64,000 nucleotides of DNA from Cellulophaga sp. RHA19 (GCF_002813425.1 NZ_PHUL01000001.1:1871001-1935000); one strand, 5' to 3'. Positions 7,187 to 17,143 are shown, counted from the first letter of the stretch. Numbers and translations are program-made. The notes: a model not told the origin generated them from the letters alone.

Positions 7187-7714
7187 ATGAAAAATTTAAG
7201 AAACAGTTTTACTGAAGATGATTTTCCTAAAAAAGAATTACCAGTAACACATAGAGCCGAGTTTTTAGAGAAGTTAGGTAATATGCCATCTGTAAAAAAG
7301 TATAATTATAGGTTTATGAAGATTGCGGCAGTATTTGTTTTACTTGTAGGATTGGCATTTGTGTTTGTGAAACAGAATGCTACAGATGATGAAGAAGAGA
7401 TAAATACAATACAAATTACGGAAGAACTTAAAAAAGTAGAAACAGAGTATTTAGCTAATATAGATACAGAATGGAAGAATTTTTTAGCTGTGGCCACAGA
7501 TGAAAAACTAATACGCAGGTATAAACAAAAGCTGACACAGTTAGACTTGGATTACAAACAAATTTCCAAAGAATTTAAAGCCGATAAAAATAACCTTTTT
7601 GTGGTAGAAGATTTAATTAGAAATCTGCAAACGCGTCTAAGTCTGCTTAAAGACATACAAGAACATATAAAAATATTAAACGCAAAAAAAGATCAAAATG
7701 AAACAGCCATATAA
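7187..7714 (+). CDS. Membrane-anchored protein, probable anti-sigma factor
   Basis: This 175-residue protein has a cytoplasmic N-terminus of about 43 residues, one membrane helix (about 45-63, IAAVFVLLVGLAFVFV) and a periplasmic, strongly charged, probably coiled-coil C-terminal region (about 75-170). It begins 5 nt after the sigma gene. That position and topology fit an anti-sigma factor that holds the ECF sigma at the membrane, but no canonical zinc anti-sigma (ZAS) Cys/His motif is visible, so the call rests on context. The gene overlaps the next start by 17 nt, pointing to translational coupling. Confidence 0.65.
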   Translation: MKNLRNSFTEDDFPKKELPVTHRAEFLEKLGNMPSVKKYNYRFMKIAAVFVLLVGLAFVFVKQNATDDEEEINTIQITEELKKVETEYLANIDTEWKNFLAVATDEKLIRRYKQKLTQLDLDYKQISKEFKADKNNLFVVEDLIRNLQTRLSLLKDIQEHIKILNAKKDQNETAI

Positions 7715-8750
7715 AATTTTACTATTATTAATTTTAATTACAACAGGAGTAGTTAGTGCACAAGAGGTAGTTGTGTATAAAAAGGATTTTAATGCAGACA
7801 AGATTATGGATGTTATTGTGAACCTAACTGGCTCTGGAATTAAAATACAACAATCTGACGATGATTTAATACATATTAAATACTCTATTTACTTTGTAAA
7901 TTATAGTAAAAGATTACAGAATAAAATTTTAGAAATGGGAAATTTCAAAATAAATGTAGAAGAAAAAAACTATCGCTTACTGATTAACAATAGAGGGAAA
8001 ATAGGTGGTTGGGGGGGCTTTGCTTTTTATGATTTAGAAAGTTTTGTGAAAAGAGATACGAATAACAAGGACTTAAATATTTCTCGGAAGACAAAAGAAG
8101 ATATTGTATCAGAAATTAAAATGAGGAATTCAAGAATAAGTCATTACTTTAATCAAGACGGGACTTTAAAAAAAAATATAAAGAGAGCTAAATTTTTTAA
8201 GGCATCATTGGTATTACATTTACCTAAAAAAGTAATCTTAAGATTAAGAACAGAATCTTCTGGTGTTTTTATAGATGGAATAAGTAACGTAGTAAAAATG
8301 AGAGTAAAAAGAGGAGATTTTAGGATGAGTTCTTTTGTAGATTCTGAAAGTAATTTAGAGATTGACGACGCTAATCTTTTTATAAATGAAGTTGTTGGAG
8401 GTAAGTATACATTTAATAATATAAGAAGGGGATTAATAGGTTCTATTGCTGAAGCAACTATTATATCTGAGTTTTCTAATTTAGAAATAGGGGAGTTGCA
8501 AAAAGGAAATACAATTAAAGATTTTAGTAGTGAGTTTAAATTTTACCATATATCTCCTAATAATAACAACTTTAATCTAGATTCAGATTACTCTAAATTA
8601 AACATATATGGTAAAAACGAGAATAATAATCTTATAAATGCTTTTAAAACTAAGGTTAAGGACGGTTTAAGTCCTGCAGCAAACTTTACGTTAGAGGACC
8701 AGAATATAAATTTAAAAGTGGCTAACGGTTTAATTTACTACGATAACTAA
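7698..8750 (+). CDS. Secreted DUF4097-like beta-helix protein
   Basis: The signal peptide is MKQPYKILLLLILITTGVVSAQ, followed by about 330 residues made largely of short repeated beta strands, for example VILRLRTESSGVFIDGI, VVKMRVKRGDFRMSSF and NLEIGELQKGNTIKDF. This resembles the DUF4097/putative auto-transporter adhesin head fold often encoded after ECF sigma and anti-sigma genes in Flavobacteriia. It may be part of an envelope-sensing device or the regulated output. It is the last gene of the operon and is followed by a strong terminator. No enzymatic motif is visible. Confidence 0.65.
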   Translation: MKQPYKILLLLILITTGVVSAQEVVVYKKDFNADKIMDVIVNLTGSGIKIQQSDDDLIHIKYSIYFVNYSKRLQNKILEMGNFKINVEEKNYRLLINNRGKIGGWGGFAFYDLESFVKRDTNNKDLNISRKTKEDIVSEIKMRNSRISHYFNQDGTLKKNIKRAKFFKASLVLHLPKKVILRLRTESSGVFIDGISNVVKMRVKRGDFRMSSFVDSESNLEIDDANLFINEVVGGKYTFNNIRRGLIGSIAEATIISEFSNLEIGELQKGNTIKDFSSEFKFYHISPNNNNFNLDSDYSKLNIYGKNENNNLINAFKTKVKDGLSPAANFTLEDQNINLKVANGLIYYDN

Positions 8751-8767
8751 AAATAGAGTAGTAGTAT

Positions 8768-8804
8768 AAAAAAATCCGCATTAAGTAATTAATGCGGATT
8801 TTTT
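8768..8804. terminator. Bidirectional terminator between the ECF operon and htpG
   Basis: AAAAATCCGCATTA pairs with TAATGCGGATTTTT around a short loop, with A and T tracts on the two sides. It can serve both convergent transcripts. Confidence 0.85.
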
Positions 8805-8827
8805 ATTTTTAAGCTTAGTGGTACATA

Positions 8828-10717
8828 TTACTTTACCATCTCATAACTTCTTTTAATAAAGTTAGTAAGCTCTTCACCTTTTAATAATCCTTTAGACAAA
8901 CGTGCTAAGTCTAAAGATTGGTTTATTAAACGTGTTTTTGTTTCTGGTGCGTCTGCAGTTAAAATTTCAGAAACCAATGCGTGGTTTGTGTTTACAATAA
9001 GGTTGTACATTTCTGGCATATTACCCATACCAAACATACCACCGCCACCACCGGTTTGTTGCATTTCTTTCATTCTACGCATAAACTCTGGCTCTGTAAT
9101 TGTAAAAGGAGCAGCGTTGCTATCCATAGCTTCTAACTGTACAGTAAAGCTTTTATTGGTAATAGTTTCTTCTAACTCTTTTTTAAGCGTTTCTTTTTCT
9201 TCTTCAGATAGTTTAGAGATTTGCTCTTCATCTTTCTTAATAAGATTGTCTATGTGGTCTGCATCTACTCTTGCAAAAGAAATATTCTCTTTAGAAGTTT
9301 CTAATTTTTGCATTAAGTGGCTAATAATAGGAGAATCTAGTAATAAAACCTCGTAACCTTTAGCTTTTGCAGCTTCAATATAACTGTGTTGTGCTTCTTT
9401 ATCAGATGCGTAAAGAACAACAAGTTTGTTGTCTTTATCAGTCTGTGTAGCTTTTAATTTTTCTTGTAATTCTTCAAACGTATAAAAAGAACCATCTACC
9501 GTTGGGTACAATGCAAATTTGTCAGCCTTGTCAAAGAATTTATCATCAGAAAGCATTCCGTATTCAATAACAATTTTAATGTCATTCCATTTAGCTTCAA
9601 AATCTTCTCTATTATTTTTAAATAAAGACGATAGTTTATCTGCTACTTTTCTAGAAATGTAAGATGATATTTTTTTAACAGCACCATCAGCCTGTAAGTA
9701 AGATCTAGAAACATTTAACGGAATGTCTGGTGAGTCTATAACACCACGTAACATTGTTAAAAATTCTGGTACAATACCTTCTACATTATCGGTAACAAAA
9801 ACTTGGTTTTGGTACAGTTGTATACGGTCTTTTTGTACGTTTAAATCGTTTGTTAATTTAGGGAAATATAAAATACCTGTTAAGTTAAACGGGTAATCTA
9901 CATTAAGGTGTATATGAAACAAAGGCTCCTCAAACTGCATTGGGTAAAGCTCTCTGTAAAACCCTTTATAATCCTCTTCTTGTAAATCTGCCGGGGCTTT
10001 TGTCCAAGCTGGGTTTGGGTTGTTTATAATATTGTCTACCTCTTGTGTTGGTGCAGCATCTTCTTCCTTAGCATCTTCTGGCTTAGGTAAAGTTTCTGTA
10101 CGCATACCAAACTTAATTGGTACAGGCATAAACTTATTGTACTTAGTTAAAAGTTCACTAATCTTATTGTCTTCTAAAAACTCAGTAGAGTCATCTGCAA
10201 CGTGTAAAATAATTTCTGTACCACGTTCTGTTTTATCTGCAGCTTCTAAAGTAAAGTTAGGAGAACCATCACAAGTCCAATGTGCAGCTGGCTCGTCTTT
10301 AAAACTTTTAGTTATAATTTCTACTTTATCTGCAACCATAAAGGCAGAGTAAAAACCAAGACCAAAATGACCAATAATACCAGAATCTTTAGCAGAGTCT
10401 TTGTATTTGTCTAAAAACTCTTCAGCACCAGAAAAAGCAACTTGGTTAATATACTTTTCAACCTCGTCTGCTGTCATACCAAGACCTTGGTCTATAATAT
10501 GTATTTTTTTTCCTTCTTTATCAACCTTAATTTCTATAACAGGGTTGCCATATTCTACTGTAGCTTCACCTATAGAAGTTAAGTGTTTAAGTTTTAAAGT
10601 TGCATCTGTAGCATTAGATATTAACTCACGTAAAAATATCTCGTGGTCGCTATATAAGAACTTTTTAATAAGCGGAAAAATATTCTCAACGGATACATTA
10701 ATTTTACCTGTCGCCAT
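8828..10717 (-). CDS. htpG: Hsp90-family chaperone HtpG
   Basis: Cytosolic ATP-dependent chaperone. The N-terminal GHKL ATPase domain has ELISNATDA (ATP-coordinating Asn), IDQGLGMT and GHFGLGFYSAFMVA lid/glycine motifs. A linker rich in acidic residues (about 206-235, with EDAKEEDAAPTQE) is followed by the middle domain with the catalytic-loop Arg in LNVSRSYLQ. The C-terminal dimerisation domain has a glycine/methionine-rich stretch (GGGGGMFGMGNMPEM, about 561-575), which is longer than in the E. coli protein. The total of 629 residues is normal. It is monocistronic, with its terminator shared with the ECF operon. Confidence 0.97.
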   Translation of the reverse strand: MATGKINVSVENIFPLIKKFLYSDHEIFLRELISNATDATLKLKHLTSIGEATVEYGNPVIEIKVDKEGKKIHIIDQGLGMTADEVEKYINQVAFSGAEEFLDKYKDSAKDSGIIGHFGLGFYSAFMVADKVEIITKSFKDEPAAHWTCDGSPNFTLEAADKTERGTEIILHVADDSTEFLEDNKISELLTKYNKFMPVPIKFGMRTETLPKPEDAKEEDAAPTQEVDNIINNPNPAWTKAPADLQEEDYKGFYRELYPMQFEEPLFHIHLNVDYPFNLTGILYFPKLTNDLNVQKDRIQLYQNQVFVTDNVEGIVPEFLTMLRGVIDSPDIPLNVSRSYLQADGAVKKISSYISRKVADKLSSLFKNNREDFEAKWNDIKIVIEYGMLSDDKFFDKADKFALYPTVDGSFYTFEELQEKLKATQTDKDNKLVVLYASDKEAQHSYIEAAKAKGYEVLLLDSPIISHLMQKLETSKENISFARVDADHIDNLIKKDEEQISKLSEEEKETLKKELEETITNKSFTVQLEAMDSNAAPFTITEPEFMRRMKEMQQTGGGGGMFGMGNMPEMYNLIVNTNHALVSEILTADAPETKTRLINQSLDLARLSKGLLKGEELTNFIKRSYEMVK

Positions 10718-10952
10718 AATTAAATTGTATTTTTTATCCCTTTAAGGAAAACTGATTATTAATTTTTTATTCTGATATTGGTATGGCAAATAAAATACCA
10801 ATTAGGTTAATTATGACAAACTGACACACTAGCTGTTAGATTTCAGTTTTTTTGGTTATCTTCAATTATTGCAAGTATAAATTATCATTATTTATATATT
10901 GCAGCCTTAAATATGGGTTTTACCCCTAAAAACTAGTTTTAAAGTAAAAGTT

Positions 10953-11963
10953 ATGTACAATTCAAAAATAATTGGCCTAGGTCATTATGTGCCAGAAAAT
11001 GTAGTTACCAATGATGATTTATCTAAGGTAATGGATACTAATGATGCTTGGATACAAGAGCGTACTGGTATAAAAGAAAGAAGACATGTAGTTAAAGGAG
11101 ACGGAGATACAACTACAACAATGGGCGTAAAGGCTGCTAAAGTAGCTATAGAACGTGCAGGTATAGATAAAGATGATATAGATTTTATAGTTTTTGCGAC
11201 ACTAAGTCCAGATTACTATTTTCCAGGACCTGGAGTTTTAGTACAAAGAGACTTGGGTATTAAAACTGTTGGGGCTTTAGATGTTAGGAACCAATGTTCT
11301 GGTTTTGTTTACGGTATTTCTGTTGCAGATCAATATATTAAGAGCGGAATGTATAAAAATGTTCTTGTAATTGGCTCTGAGTTACATTCTCACGGTTTAG
11401 ATATGACAACACGTGGTAGAAGTGTTTCTGTAATTTTTGGTGATGGTGCAGGTGCGGCAGTACTAAGTAGGGCAGAGGATAACGATACAGGTATATTATC
11501 TACTCATTTACATTCTGAAGGGCAACATGCAGAGGAGTTATCTTTAATAGCACCAGGTATGGGTAAACGTTGGGTAACAGATATTATTGAAGATGCAGAT
11601 CCTAATGATGAGTCTTACTACCCATATATGAACGGGCAATTTGTATTTAAAAATGCTGTAGTTCGTTTTAGTGAGGTTATAATGGAAGGCTTACAAGCTA
11701 ATAATTTAGAAGTTTCTGATATTGATATGTTGGTGCCACACCAAGCAAATCTTAGAATATCTCAATTTATACAGAAAAAGTTTAAGTTGAATGATGACCA
11801 AGTGTTTAATAATATTATGAAATATGGTAACACAACGGCAGCATCTATTCCTATTGCATTAACTGAAGCTTGGGAACAAGGCAAGGTTAAAAAAGGAGAT
11901 TTGGTGGTGTTAGCAGCTTTTGGTAGTGGATTTACTTGGGGTAGTGTAATTATTAAATGGTAA
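10953..11963 (+). CDS. Beta-ketoacyl-ACP synthase III family protein (FabH-like)
   Basis: Thiolase-fold condensing enzyme. The catalytic triad is complete: Cys115 in NQCSGFVYG, His263 in VPHQANLRIS and Asn293 in YGNTTAASIP. The opening (IIGLGHYVPENVVTNDDL, DAWIQERTGIKERR) is typical of KAS III. At 336 residues, with an insert near 205-230 (IIEDADPNDESYYPYMNGQF), it is slightly longer than housekeeping FabH, and it is not next to plsX or rpmF, where the essential fabH of this phylum usually lies. It may be a second paralogue, perhaps for branched or unusual starters. A true fabH call would need the rest of the genome. Confidence 0.85.
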   Translation: MYNSKIIGLGHYVPENVVTNDDLSKVMDTNDAWIQERTGIKERRHVVKGDGDTTTTMGVKAAKVAIERAGIDKDDIDFIVFATLSPDYYFPGPGVLVQRDLGIKTVGALDVRNQCSGFVYGISVADQYIKSGMYKNVLVIGSELHSHGLDMTTRGRSVSVIFGDGAGAAVLSRAEDNDTGILSTHLHSEGQHAEELSLIAPGMGKRWVTDIIEDADPNDESYYPYMNGQFVFKNAVVRFSEVIMEGLQANNLEVSDIDMLVPHQANLRISQFIQKKFKLNDDQVFNNIMKYGNTTAASIPIALTEAWEQGKVKKGDLVVLAAFGSGFTWGSVIIKW

Positions 11964-11991
11964 TAATTACGTTAAGTATATAAAAACATAA

Positions 11992-12020
11992 AGCCCAGAG
12001 CAGAACTCTGGGCTTCTTTG
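11992..12020 (+). terminator. Intrinsic terminator after the FabH-like gene
   Basis: AGCCCAGAG and CTCTGGGCT form a nine-pair stem with a five-base loop, followed by TCTTTG. The T-tract is short and interrupted. Confidence 0.7.
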
Positions 12021-12180
12021 TCATCGATAGGCTATACTAAACACTAACCATTAACTATAAAAATACAGCGTTATCAATGACCTTATCTTAAATGTCTTTT
12101 AATAACTATTTAGTTATAAGACGTTTATTTTACAATAAAGTTACATTCGTTAACAATATTTAACATTAAATTTTCAAAAA

Positions 12181-12540
12181 ATGTCTAAAACCCTTGTTTT
12201 TGGTGCTTCGTTGAATCCGAATCGGTACAGTTTTCTTGCAGTGAAGAAATTAGTAGAAAAGAACATAACAACAGTAGCTTTTGGTAAAAATTTAGGGACT
12301 ATTTTACGTGTTCAAATTAAAGATAATTTAACGGATTTTCAAAATGTTTTTACAGTTACTTTATATTTAAATCCATCTAGACAGGTAGAATATTACAACG
12401 ATATCGTAAAATTACAACCAAAACGTGTCATATTTAACCCTGGAACAGAGAATCCTGAATTCTATAAAATACTGAAAATGAATAACATAGAGGTTATTGA
12501 AGGGTGTACTTTAGTAATGCTGGCTACAAATCAGTATTAA
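12181..12540 (+). CDS. CoA-binding domain protein
   Basis: A 119-residue single-domain protein of the CoA_binding_2 (YccU-like) Rossmann type. MSKTLVFGASLNPNRYSFLAVKKL is the first strand plus dinucleotide-like loop; KRVIFNPGTENPEF and IEVIEGCTLVML match the conserved second half. Family members bind CoA but have no defined cellular role. It is a single gene in convergent orientation to the symporter, with an A/T-only hairpin between the two stops. Confidence 0.88.
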   Translation: MSKTLVFGASLNPNRYSFLAVKKLVEKNITTVAFGKNLGTILRVQIKDNLTDFQNVFTVTLYLNPSRQVEYYNDIVKLQPKRVIFNPGTENPEFYKILKMNNIEVIEGCTLVMLATNQY

Positions 12541-12546
12541 TTTATT

Positions 12547-12574
12547 AATTTTTATTTTTTTGTAAATAAAAATT
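12547..12574. terminator. A/T-only hairpin between convergent genes
   Basis: A perfect eleven-pair inverted repeat (AATTTTTATTT and AAATAAAAATT, six-base loop). It contains no G-C pairs, so it is a weak terminator at best, but its place between two convergent stops fits. Confidence 0.35.
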
Positions 12575-12624
12575 ACAAATAATATAAAATAGTTACTCTT
12601 CTCTATGATGGTTTTTTTTAATAT

Positions 12625-14088
12625 CTATTTTTTACGTATTAACCATAGTCCAAAAAAGGTAAGTAGACCATTTAGTGGAAGCATTTCATAACCAACAACA
12701 TACCCTCCAAATTGCTCTGCAGGAATGTTAGAAATTACTAAAATTAGTAAAACAGGTACAATTGCAACTAGCCAAGACCATTTATCTTTGATTTTGTGCT
12801 TTGTAAAAATCCCAAATGCAAATAAGCCTAATAAAGGACCATAAGTATATGTTGCTACAGTAAGTAAGCTATCTATTACATTACGGTCTAATATGTTTTT
12901 AAATATTATAATTACTATAATAAGTAAAACACTCATACCTACGTGTGTAACTTTACGTAGCTTTTTTTGTTGCAATTCTGGTTTTTTATCAATTCCTAAG
13001 AAATCTACGCAAAAAGATGTTGTTAAAGAGGTTAGTGCACTATCTGCACTACTATATGCAGCAGCTATTAAACCCAGCATAAATGTTATGGCTATTGTAA
13101 TTCCTAATCCGCTATTTAAGGCAATTTCAGGAAAAAGTAAATCTGTTTTAGGTTCGCCTACGCCTCCAAGAGCAGGAGTTGTAATATTAAATTTATTGGC
13201 ATATATAAATAAAAGGGCTCCTAGTAATAAAAAAATAAAGTTTACAACTACTAGTACCAGGCTAAAAGAAATCATATTTTTTTGTGCATCTTTTAGTGTT
13301 TTGCAACTTAAATTTTTTTGCATCATATCTTGGTCTAAACCCGTCATACAAATAGCAATAAACATACCGCCAAAGAACGATTTTACAAAGTGACTTTTAG
13401 CTAAAAAACTATCCGTAAAAAATATCTTATTGTACTGTTGTAGTTCGTTTGAGGATAATAAACTGCCAATGCTCATATCTAATTTATCAGTAATAAAATA
13501 AATAGATAAACCAACCGAGGTTAGCATAAACAATGTCTGCAAGGTGTCTGTCCAAACAATAGTCTTTATTCCTCCTTTAAAAGTATAGATCCATATAAGT
13601 AGTATAGACAGTATTACGGTAACCTCAAAAGGAATATTTAAATCATCAAAAACAAATTGTTGCAATACTAAAGCAACTAAAAATAACCTAAATGAAGCAC
13701 CTAATACTCTAGATACAAAGAAAAAGAAAGCACCAGTTTTGTAACTAACCATACCAAAACGTTCTTTTAAATACTCGTAAATAGAGGTTACATTAAGTTT
13801 GTAATAAATGGGCATTAATAGGTATGCTATAACAAAGTACCCAACTAAATAACCAAAAACTACTTGCATATAGCTAAACTGTGAGCCTTGTACCCAGCCA
13901 GGAACAGATATAAAAGTTACACCAGATAAAGATGCACCTACCATACCAAAAGCTACAACATACCAAGGGGATTGTTTGCCAGCTTTAAAAAAGTCTTCAT
14001 TAGAATCGTTTTTACCGGTTAAGTAAGATATAAGTAGTAAAACTAAAAAGTAACAACCTATTAGTAGTAATATGTGCGTAGATGTCAT
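12625..14088 (-). CDS. Sodium:solute symporter (SSS family)
   Basis: Inner-membrane sodium-coupled transporter with about 13 predicted helices over 487 residues. SSS-family features include the early [41 protein letters not shown] stretch (quoted only as its start, about residues 25-45), [16 protein letters not shown] in the middle and [17 protein letters not shown] in the eighth-helix region. The substrate cannot be predicted; the family carries sugars, amino acids, sialic acid and others. The ATG at 14088 ([11 protein letters not shown]) is preferred over 14151 because the upstream 21 residues overlap the divergent recR promoter zone and add a surplus hydrophobic stretch. It stands alone. 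Confidence 0.88.
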   Translation of the reverse strand: MTSTHILLLIGCYFLVLLLISYLTGKNDSNEDFFKAGKQSPWYVVAFGMVGASLSGVTFISVPGWVQGSQFSYMQVVFGYLVGYFVIAYLLMPIYYKLNVTSIYEYLKERFGMVSYKTGAFFFFVSRVLGASFRLFLVALVLQQFVFDDLNIPFEVTVILSILLIWIYTFKGGIKTIVWTDTLQTLFMLTSVGLSIYFITDKLDMSIGSLLSSNELQQYNKIFFTDSFLAKSHFVKSFFGGMFIAICMTGLDQDMMQKNLSCKTLKDAQKNMISFSLVLVVVNFIFLLLGALLFIYANKFNITTPALGGVGEPKTDLLFPEIALNSGLGITIAITFMLGLIAAAYSSADSALTSLTTSFCVDFLGIDKKPELQQKKLRKVTHVGMSVLLIIVIIIFKNILDRNVIDSLLTVATYTYGPLLGLFAFGIFTKHKIKDKWSWLVAIVPVLLILVISNIPAEQFGGYVVGYEMLPLNGLLTFFGLWLIRKK

Positions 14089-14172
14089 AAGTAGTAATTT
14101 GTGATTGCAAAGTACAAAAAGAAAAAATATCATCATAGCTATTAATGACACCTGAAAAACAAGAATAAATTG

Positions 14173-14180
14173 TAAATTTG
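14173..14180 (+). promoter_or_regulatory. -7 box for recR
   Basis: TAAATTTG matches TAnnTTTG exactly and lies 17 nt before the recR ATG. Confidence 0.55.
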
Positions 14181-14197
14181 TATAGAAAAATAACAGT

Positions 14198-14818
14198 ATG
14201 GAATTCTCTTCTAAATTGCTAGAAAATGCAGTATATGAAATATCTCAGTTGCCAGGAATAGGCAAACGTACTGCTTTGCGCTTAGCTTTACATTTATTAA
14301 AACAGCCTAAAGATCAAACTAGTGCCTTGTCTAGCAGTTTATTAAAATTAAGAGAAGAAATCAAGTTTTGTTCTAATTGCCACAATATATCTGATGTTGA
14401 GTTGTGTGAAATTTGTGCAAACCCAAAGCGAGACGAATCTATTGTATGTGTTGTAGAGGATATTAGAGATGTAATGGCTATAGAGAATACAGGGCAATAC
14501 AGAGGCTTGTATCACGTTTTAGGGGGTAGGATATCTCCAATGGAAGGTGTGGGGCCGCAAAATTTAACAATTGGTTCTTTGGTTAATAAATCTAAAGATG
14601 GTATTATAAAAGAGTTAATTTTTGCTTTAAGTTCTACTATGGAAGGTGATACTACAAACTTTTATATTTACAAACAAATAGAAGGTATGGGCTTAAAAAC
14701 TTCTACTATAGCACGTGGTATTGCGGTTGGTGATGAGCTAGAATACGCAGATGAAGTTACCTTGGGTAGAAGTATATTAAACAGGGTTCCTTTTGAGAAT
14801 TCTTTAAAATTGGGATAG
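14198..14818 (+). CDS. recR: Recombination protein RecR
   Basis: RecR acts with RecF and RecO to load RecA on gapped DNA. The helix-hairpin-helix [20 protein letters not shown] lies at about residues 15-34. The zinc finger [18 protein letters not shown] has four Cys, and the Toprim domain ([29 protein letters not shown], read in pieces) has the conserved acidic residues, with [13 protein letters not shown] at the end. The length of 206 is normal. It starts 46 nt from the divergent symporter ORF and is followed by the E2 gene with its own promoter. Confidence 0.97.
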   Translation: MEFSSKLLENAVYEISQLPGIGKRTALRLALHLLKQPKDQTSALSSSLLKLREEIKFCSNCHNISDVELCEICANPKRDESIVCVVEDIRDVMAIENTGQYRGLYHVLGGRISPMEGVGPQNLTIGSLVNKSKDGIIKELIFALSSTMEGDTTNFYIYKQIEGMGLKTSTIARGIAVGDELEYADEVTLGRSILNRVPFENSLKLG

Positions 14819-14868
14819 TTTAAATTAAAATAAATGCACAAAATTTAATTAAATGACGTTTTAATTAG

Positions 14869-14876
14869 TATTTTTG
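14869..14876 (+). promoter_or_regulatory. -7 box for the E2 gene
   Basis: TATTTTTG followed by CA, an exact TAnnTTTG match, 37 nt before the start at 14914. Confidence 0.55.
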
Positions 14877-14913
14877 CAAAATTAAGTATATAAATTGCTT
14901 TTAAAATAGTAAT

Positions 14914-16242
14914 ATGTCAAAATTTGAATTAAAATTACCTCAAATGGGTGAAAGTGTTGCAGAAGCAACATTAACTACTTGGTTAAAAGAAGTAGGAGAT
15001 ACCATAGAGATGGATGAGGCTGTTTTTGAAATTGCCACAGATAAAGTAGATTCTGAAGTTCCTTCTGAAGTAGAGGGTGTCTTAGTTGAAAAACTTTTTA
15101 ACGTAGATGATATAGTGCAAGTTGGACAAACTGTAGCTATTATAGAAATTTCTGGAGAAGCAGAAGTTACTACTACAACAGAAACTAGTGCAGCTGCGGT
15201 TGAAGAAAAAGTTGAAGATACACCAGAGGTTGCGGCTATAGAGAGTTCTATTGCTGTAGCTAAAGAAACTGTTGCAACATCACAAGATTTTAGCGATTCA
15301 GATAAATTTTATTCTCCTTTAGTTAAAAACATAGCAAAAGAAGAGGGTATTGCTATTGCAGAGTTAGATGCAATTACTGGTACAGGTAAAGAAGGTAGAG
15401 TTACCAAAACTGACATATTAAATTATGTAGAAAACAGAACAGCGCCTAGTAGTAATGGTAGTGCTGCTCCAAAAAGTGCGCCAGCACCACAGGCTACTCC
15501 GGCAGCAAAAGCAGCACCAGTTGTTGCATCTGCAGGAGATGAGGTTGTTCCTTTATCTCGTATGGGTAAATTAATTGCACAGCATATGACGGCTAGTATT
15601 GCTACATCTGCACACGTGCAAAGTTTTATAGAGGTAGATGTTACTAACCTTGTAAACTGGAGAAACAAAAATAAAAATGCTTTTCAGCAAAGAGAAGGGG
15701 AGAAACTAACGTTTACTCCAATATTTATGGAAGCAGTAGCATTTGCTATTAAAAAGTTCCCATTAATAAATATTTCTTTTGATGGTGAATCTGTAATAAA
15801 AAAGAAAAACATAAATATAGGTATGGCAGCAGCTTTACCAGATGGTAATTTAATTGTACCTGTAATTAAAAATGCAGATCAATTAAACCTAGTTGGTATG
15901 GCAAAAGTTGTAAATGATTTGGCAAACAGATCTAGAAGCAATGCTTTAAAGCCAGACGATATTCAAGGTGGTACATATACGGTAACAAATGTTGGTACAT
16001 TTGGTAGTGTATTTGGAACACCAATTATTAACCAGCCACAAGTAGCTATTTTAGCTTTAGGAGCCATACGTAAAGTGCCATCTGTAATAGAAACTCCAGA
16101 AGGAGATTTTATAGGCATACGTTCTAAAATGTTCTTATCTCATAGTTATGATCACCGTGTTGTAAATGGTGCGTTAGGTGGTATGTTTATAAAAGCAGTA
16201 GCAGATTACCTAGAGGCTTGGGATGTAAATAGAGAAATCTAA
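14914..16242 (+). CDS. 2-oxoacid dehydrogenase E2 (dihydrolipoamide acyltransferase)
   Basis: Core acyltransferase of a 2-oxoacid dehydrogenase complex. One lipoyl domain spans residues 1-80, with the lipoylated Lys44 in the ATDKVDSE motif. A Glu/Ala linker is followed by the E1/E3-binding domain (YSPLVKNIAKEEGI to GRVTKTDILNYV, about 131-172), then an Ala/Pro linker and the catalytic domain ending in SYDHRVVNGALGG with catalytic His414. The single lipoyl domain and the ATDKVDSEVPSE context point to the branched-chain or 2-oxoglutarate type rather than PDH, but which of these cannot be fixed without the E1 partner, which is not adjacent. It has its own promoter and a strong terminator. Confidence 0.9.
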   Translation: MSKFELKLPQMGESVAEATLTTWLKEVGDTIEMDEAVFEIATDKVDSEVPSEVEGVLVEKLFNVDDIVQVGQTVAIIEISGEAEVTTTTETSAAAVEEKVEDTPEVAAIESSIAVAKETVATSQDFSDSDKFYSPLVKNIAKEEGIAIAELDAITGTGKEGRVTKTDILNYVENRTAPSSNGSAAPKSAPAPQATPAAKAAPVVASAGDEVVPLSRMGKLIAQHMTASIATSAHVQSFIEVDVTNLVNWRNKNKNAFQQREGEKLTFTPIFMEAVAFAIKKFPLINISFDGESVIKKKNINIGMAAALPDGNLIVPVIKNADQLNLVGMAKVVNDLANRSRSNALKPDDIQGGTYTVTNVGTFGSVFGTPIINQPQVAILALGAIRKVPSVIETPEGDFIGIRSKMFLSHSYDHRVVNGALGGMFIKAVADYLEAWDVNREI

Positions 16243-16270
16243 ACCAGCCACAAGCAATATAATACTATAA

Positions 16271-16303
16271 AATGCCCTGTTTTTTACAGGGCATTTTTTT
16301 TAT
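16271..16303 (+). terminator. Intrinsic terminator after the E2 gene
   Basis: AATGCCCTGT and ACAGGGCATT form a ten-pair stem around a T-loop, followed by eight or more Ts. Confidence 0.9.
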
Positions 16304-16338
16304 ACCTATTTTATTTTTTGTAAAAGTAGCTATTCATT

Positions 16339-16346
16339 TATCTTTG
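16339..16346 (+). promoter_or_regulatory. -7 box for the exonuclease-cinA operon
   Basis: TATCTTTG, an exact TAnnTTTG match, 17 nt before the ATG at 16364. It supports that ATG over the in-frame GTG at 16346, which overlaps the box. Confidence 0.55.
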
Positions 16347-16363
16347 TGTTAAAACACAGTAAA

Positions 16364-17140
16364 ATGGATTTAAAGTTAACACGCCCAATTTGTTTTTTCG
16401 ATTTAGAAACAACAGGAATAAACGTGGCTAAAGATAGAGTGGTAGAGATTTCCATTTTAAAAATATATCCTAACGGAAATAAGGAAAGTAAAACGTGGTT
16501 GGTTAATCCAGAAATGGTAATTCCAGATGAGGTAATAGCAGTACACGGTATTTCTAATGAAAAAGTGGCAAACGAGCCTACTTTTGCAGCATTGTCTAAA
16601 GAAATTTATGCAATGATAAAAGATTGTGATTTAGGAGGGTATAATTCAGACAGGTTTGATATACCTCTGTTAGCGGAGGAAATGTTGCGTGCAGGTGTAG
16701 ATTTTGATATGAAAAATACAGTTTCTGTAGATGTGCAAACTATTTTCTTTAAAATGGAGAAAAGAACTCTAGAGGCGGCTTATAAATTTTATTGCGATAA
16801 AGAGCTTACTAATGCCCATAGTGCAGCGGCAGATACCAATGCTACTTTTGAGGTTTTAAAATCGCAATTAGACCGTTATCCAGAATTGGAAAACGATATC
16901 AAAAAATTATCAGAATTTACAACACGTAAAAAGTTTGCAGATTTTGCAGGCTTTATTATTATAGACCAAGATGGTGATGCTGCTTTTTCTTTTGGTAAAC
17001 ATAAAGGTAAAAAGGTAGATGAGGTTTTAGAAAAAGAACCAGGTTATTTTGGTTGGATATTAAATGCAGATTTTCCATTGTATACAAAAAAGGTACTTAC
17101 TCAAATTAAACTTAGTAAGTTAAATAATAAGTTAAGTTAA
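16364..17140 (+). CDS. 3'-5' exonuclease, DnaQ/PolC-epsilon type
   Basis: DEDDh-type exonuclease. The Exo I motif is CFFDLETTG near the N-terminus, Exo II is GGYNSDRFDIPLL, and Exo III is the HSAAADTNAT region with the catalytic His and Asp. After about residue 185, a C-terminal module with FSFGKHKGKKVDEVLEKEPGYFGWIL resembles DUF3820, which accompanies such exonucleases. The enzyme is probably a repair or proofreading-like nuclease; it is not fused to a polymerase. It is the first of five genes spaced 3, 14, 0 and -1 nt apart, so it belongs to the operon with the CarboxypepD_reg-like, FAH, HPt and CinA genes. Confidence 0.88.
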   Translation: MDLKLTRPICFFDLETTGINVAKDRVVEISILKIYPNGNKESKTWLVNPEMVIPDEVIAVHGISNEKVANEPTFAALSKEIYAMIKDCDLGGYNSDRFDIPLLAEEMLRAGVDFDMKNTVSVDVQTIFFKMEKRTLEAAYKFYCDKELTNAHSAAADTNATFEVLKSQLDRYPELENDIKKLSEFTTRKKFADFAGFIIIDQDGDAAFSFGKHKGKKVDEVLEKEPGYFGWILNADFPLYTKKVLTQIKLSKLNNKLS

Positions 17141-17143
17141 ATA

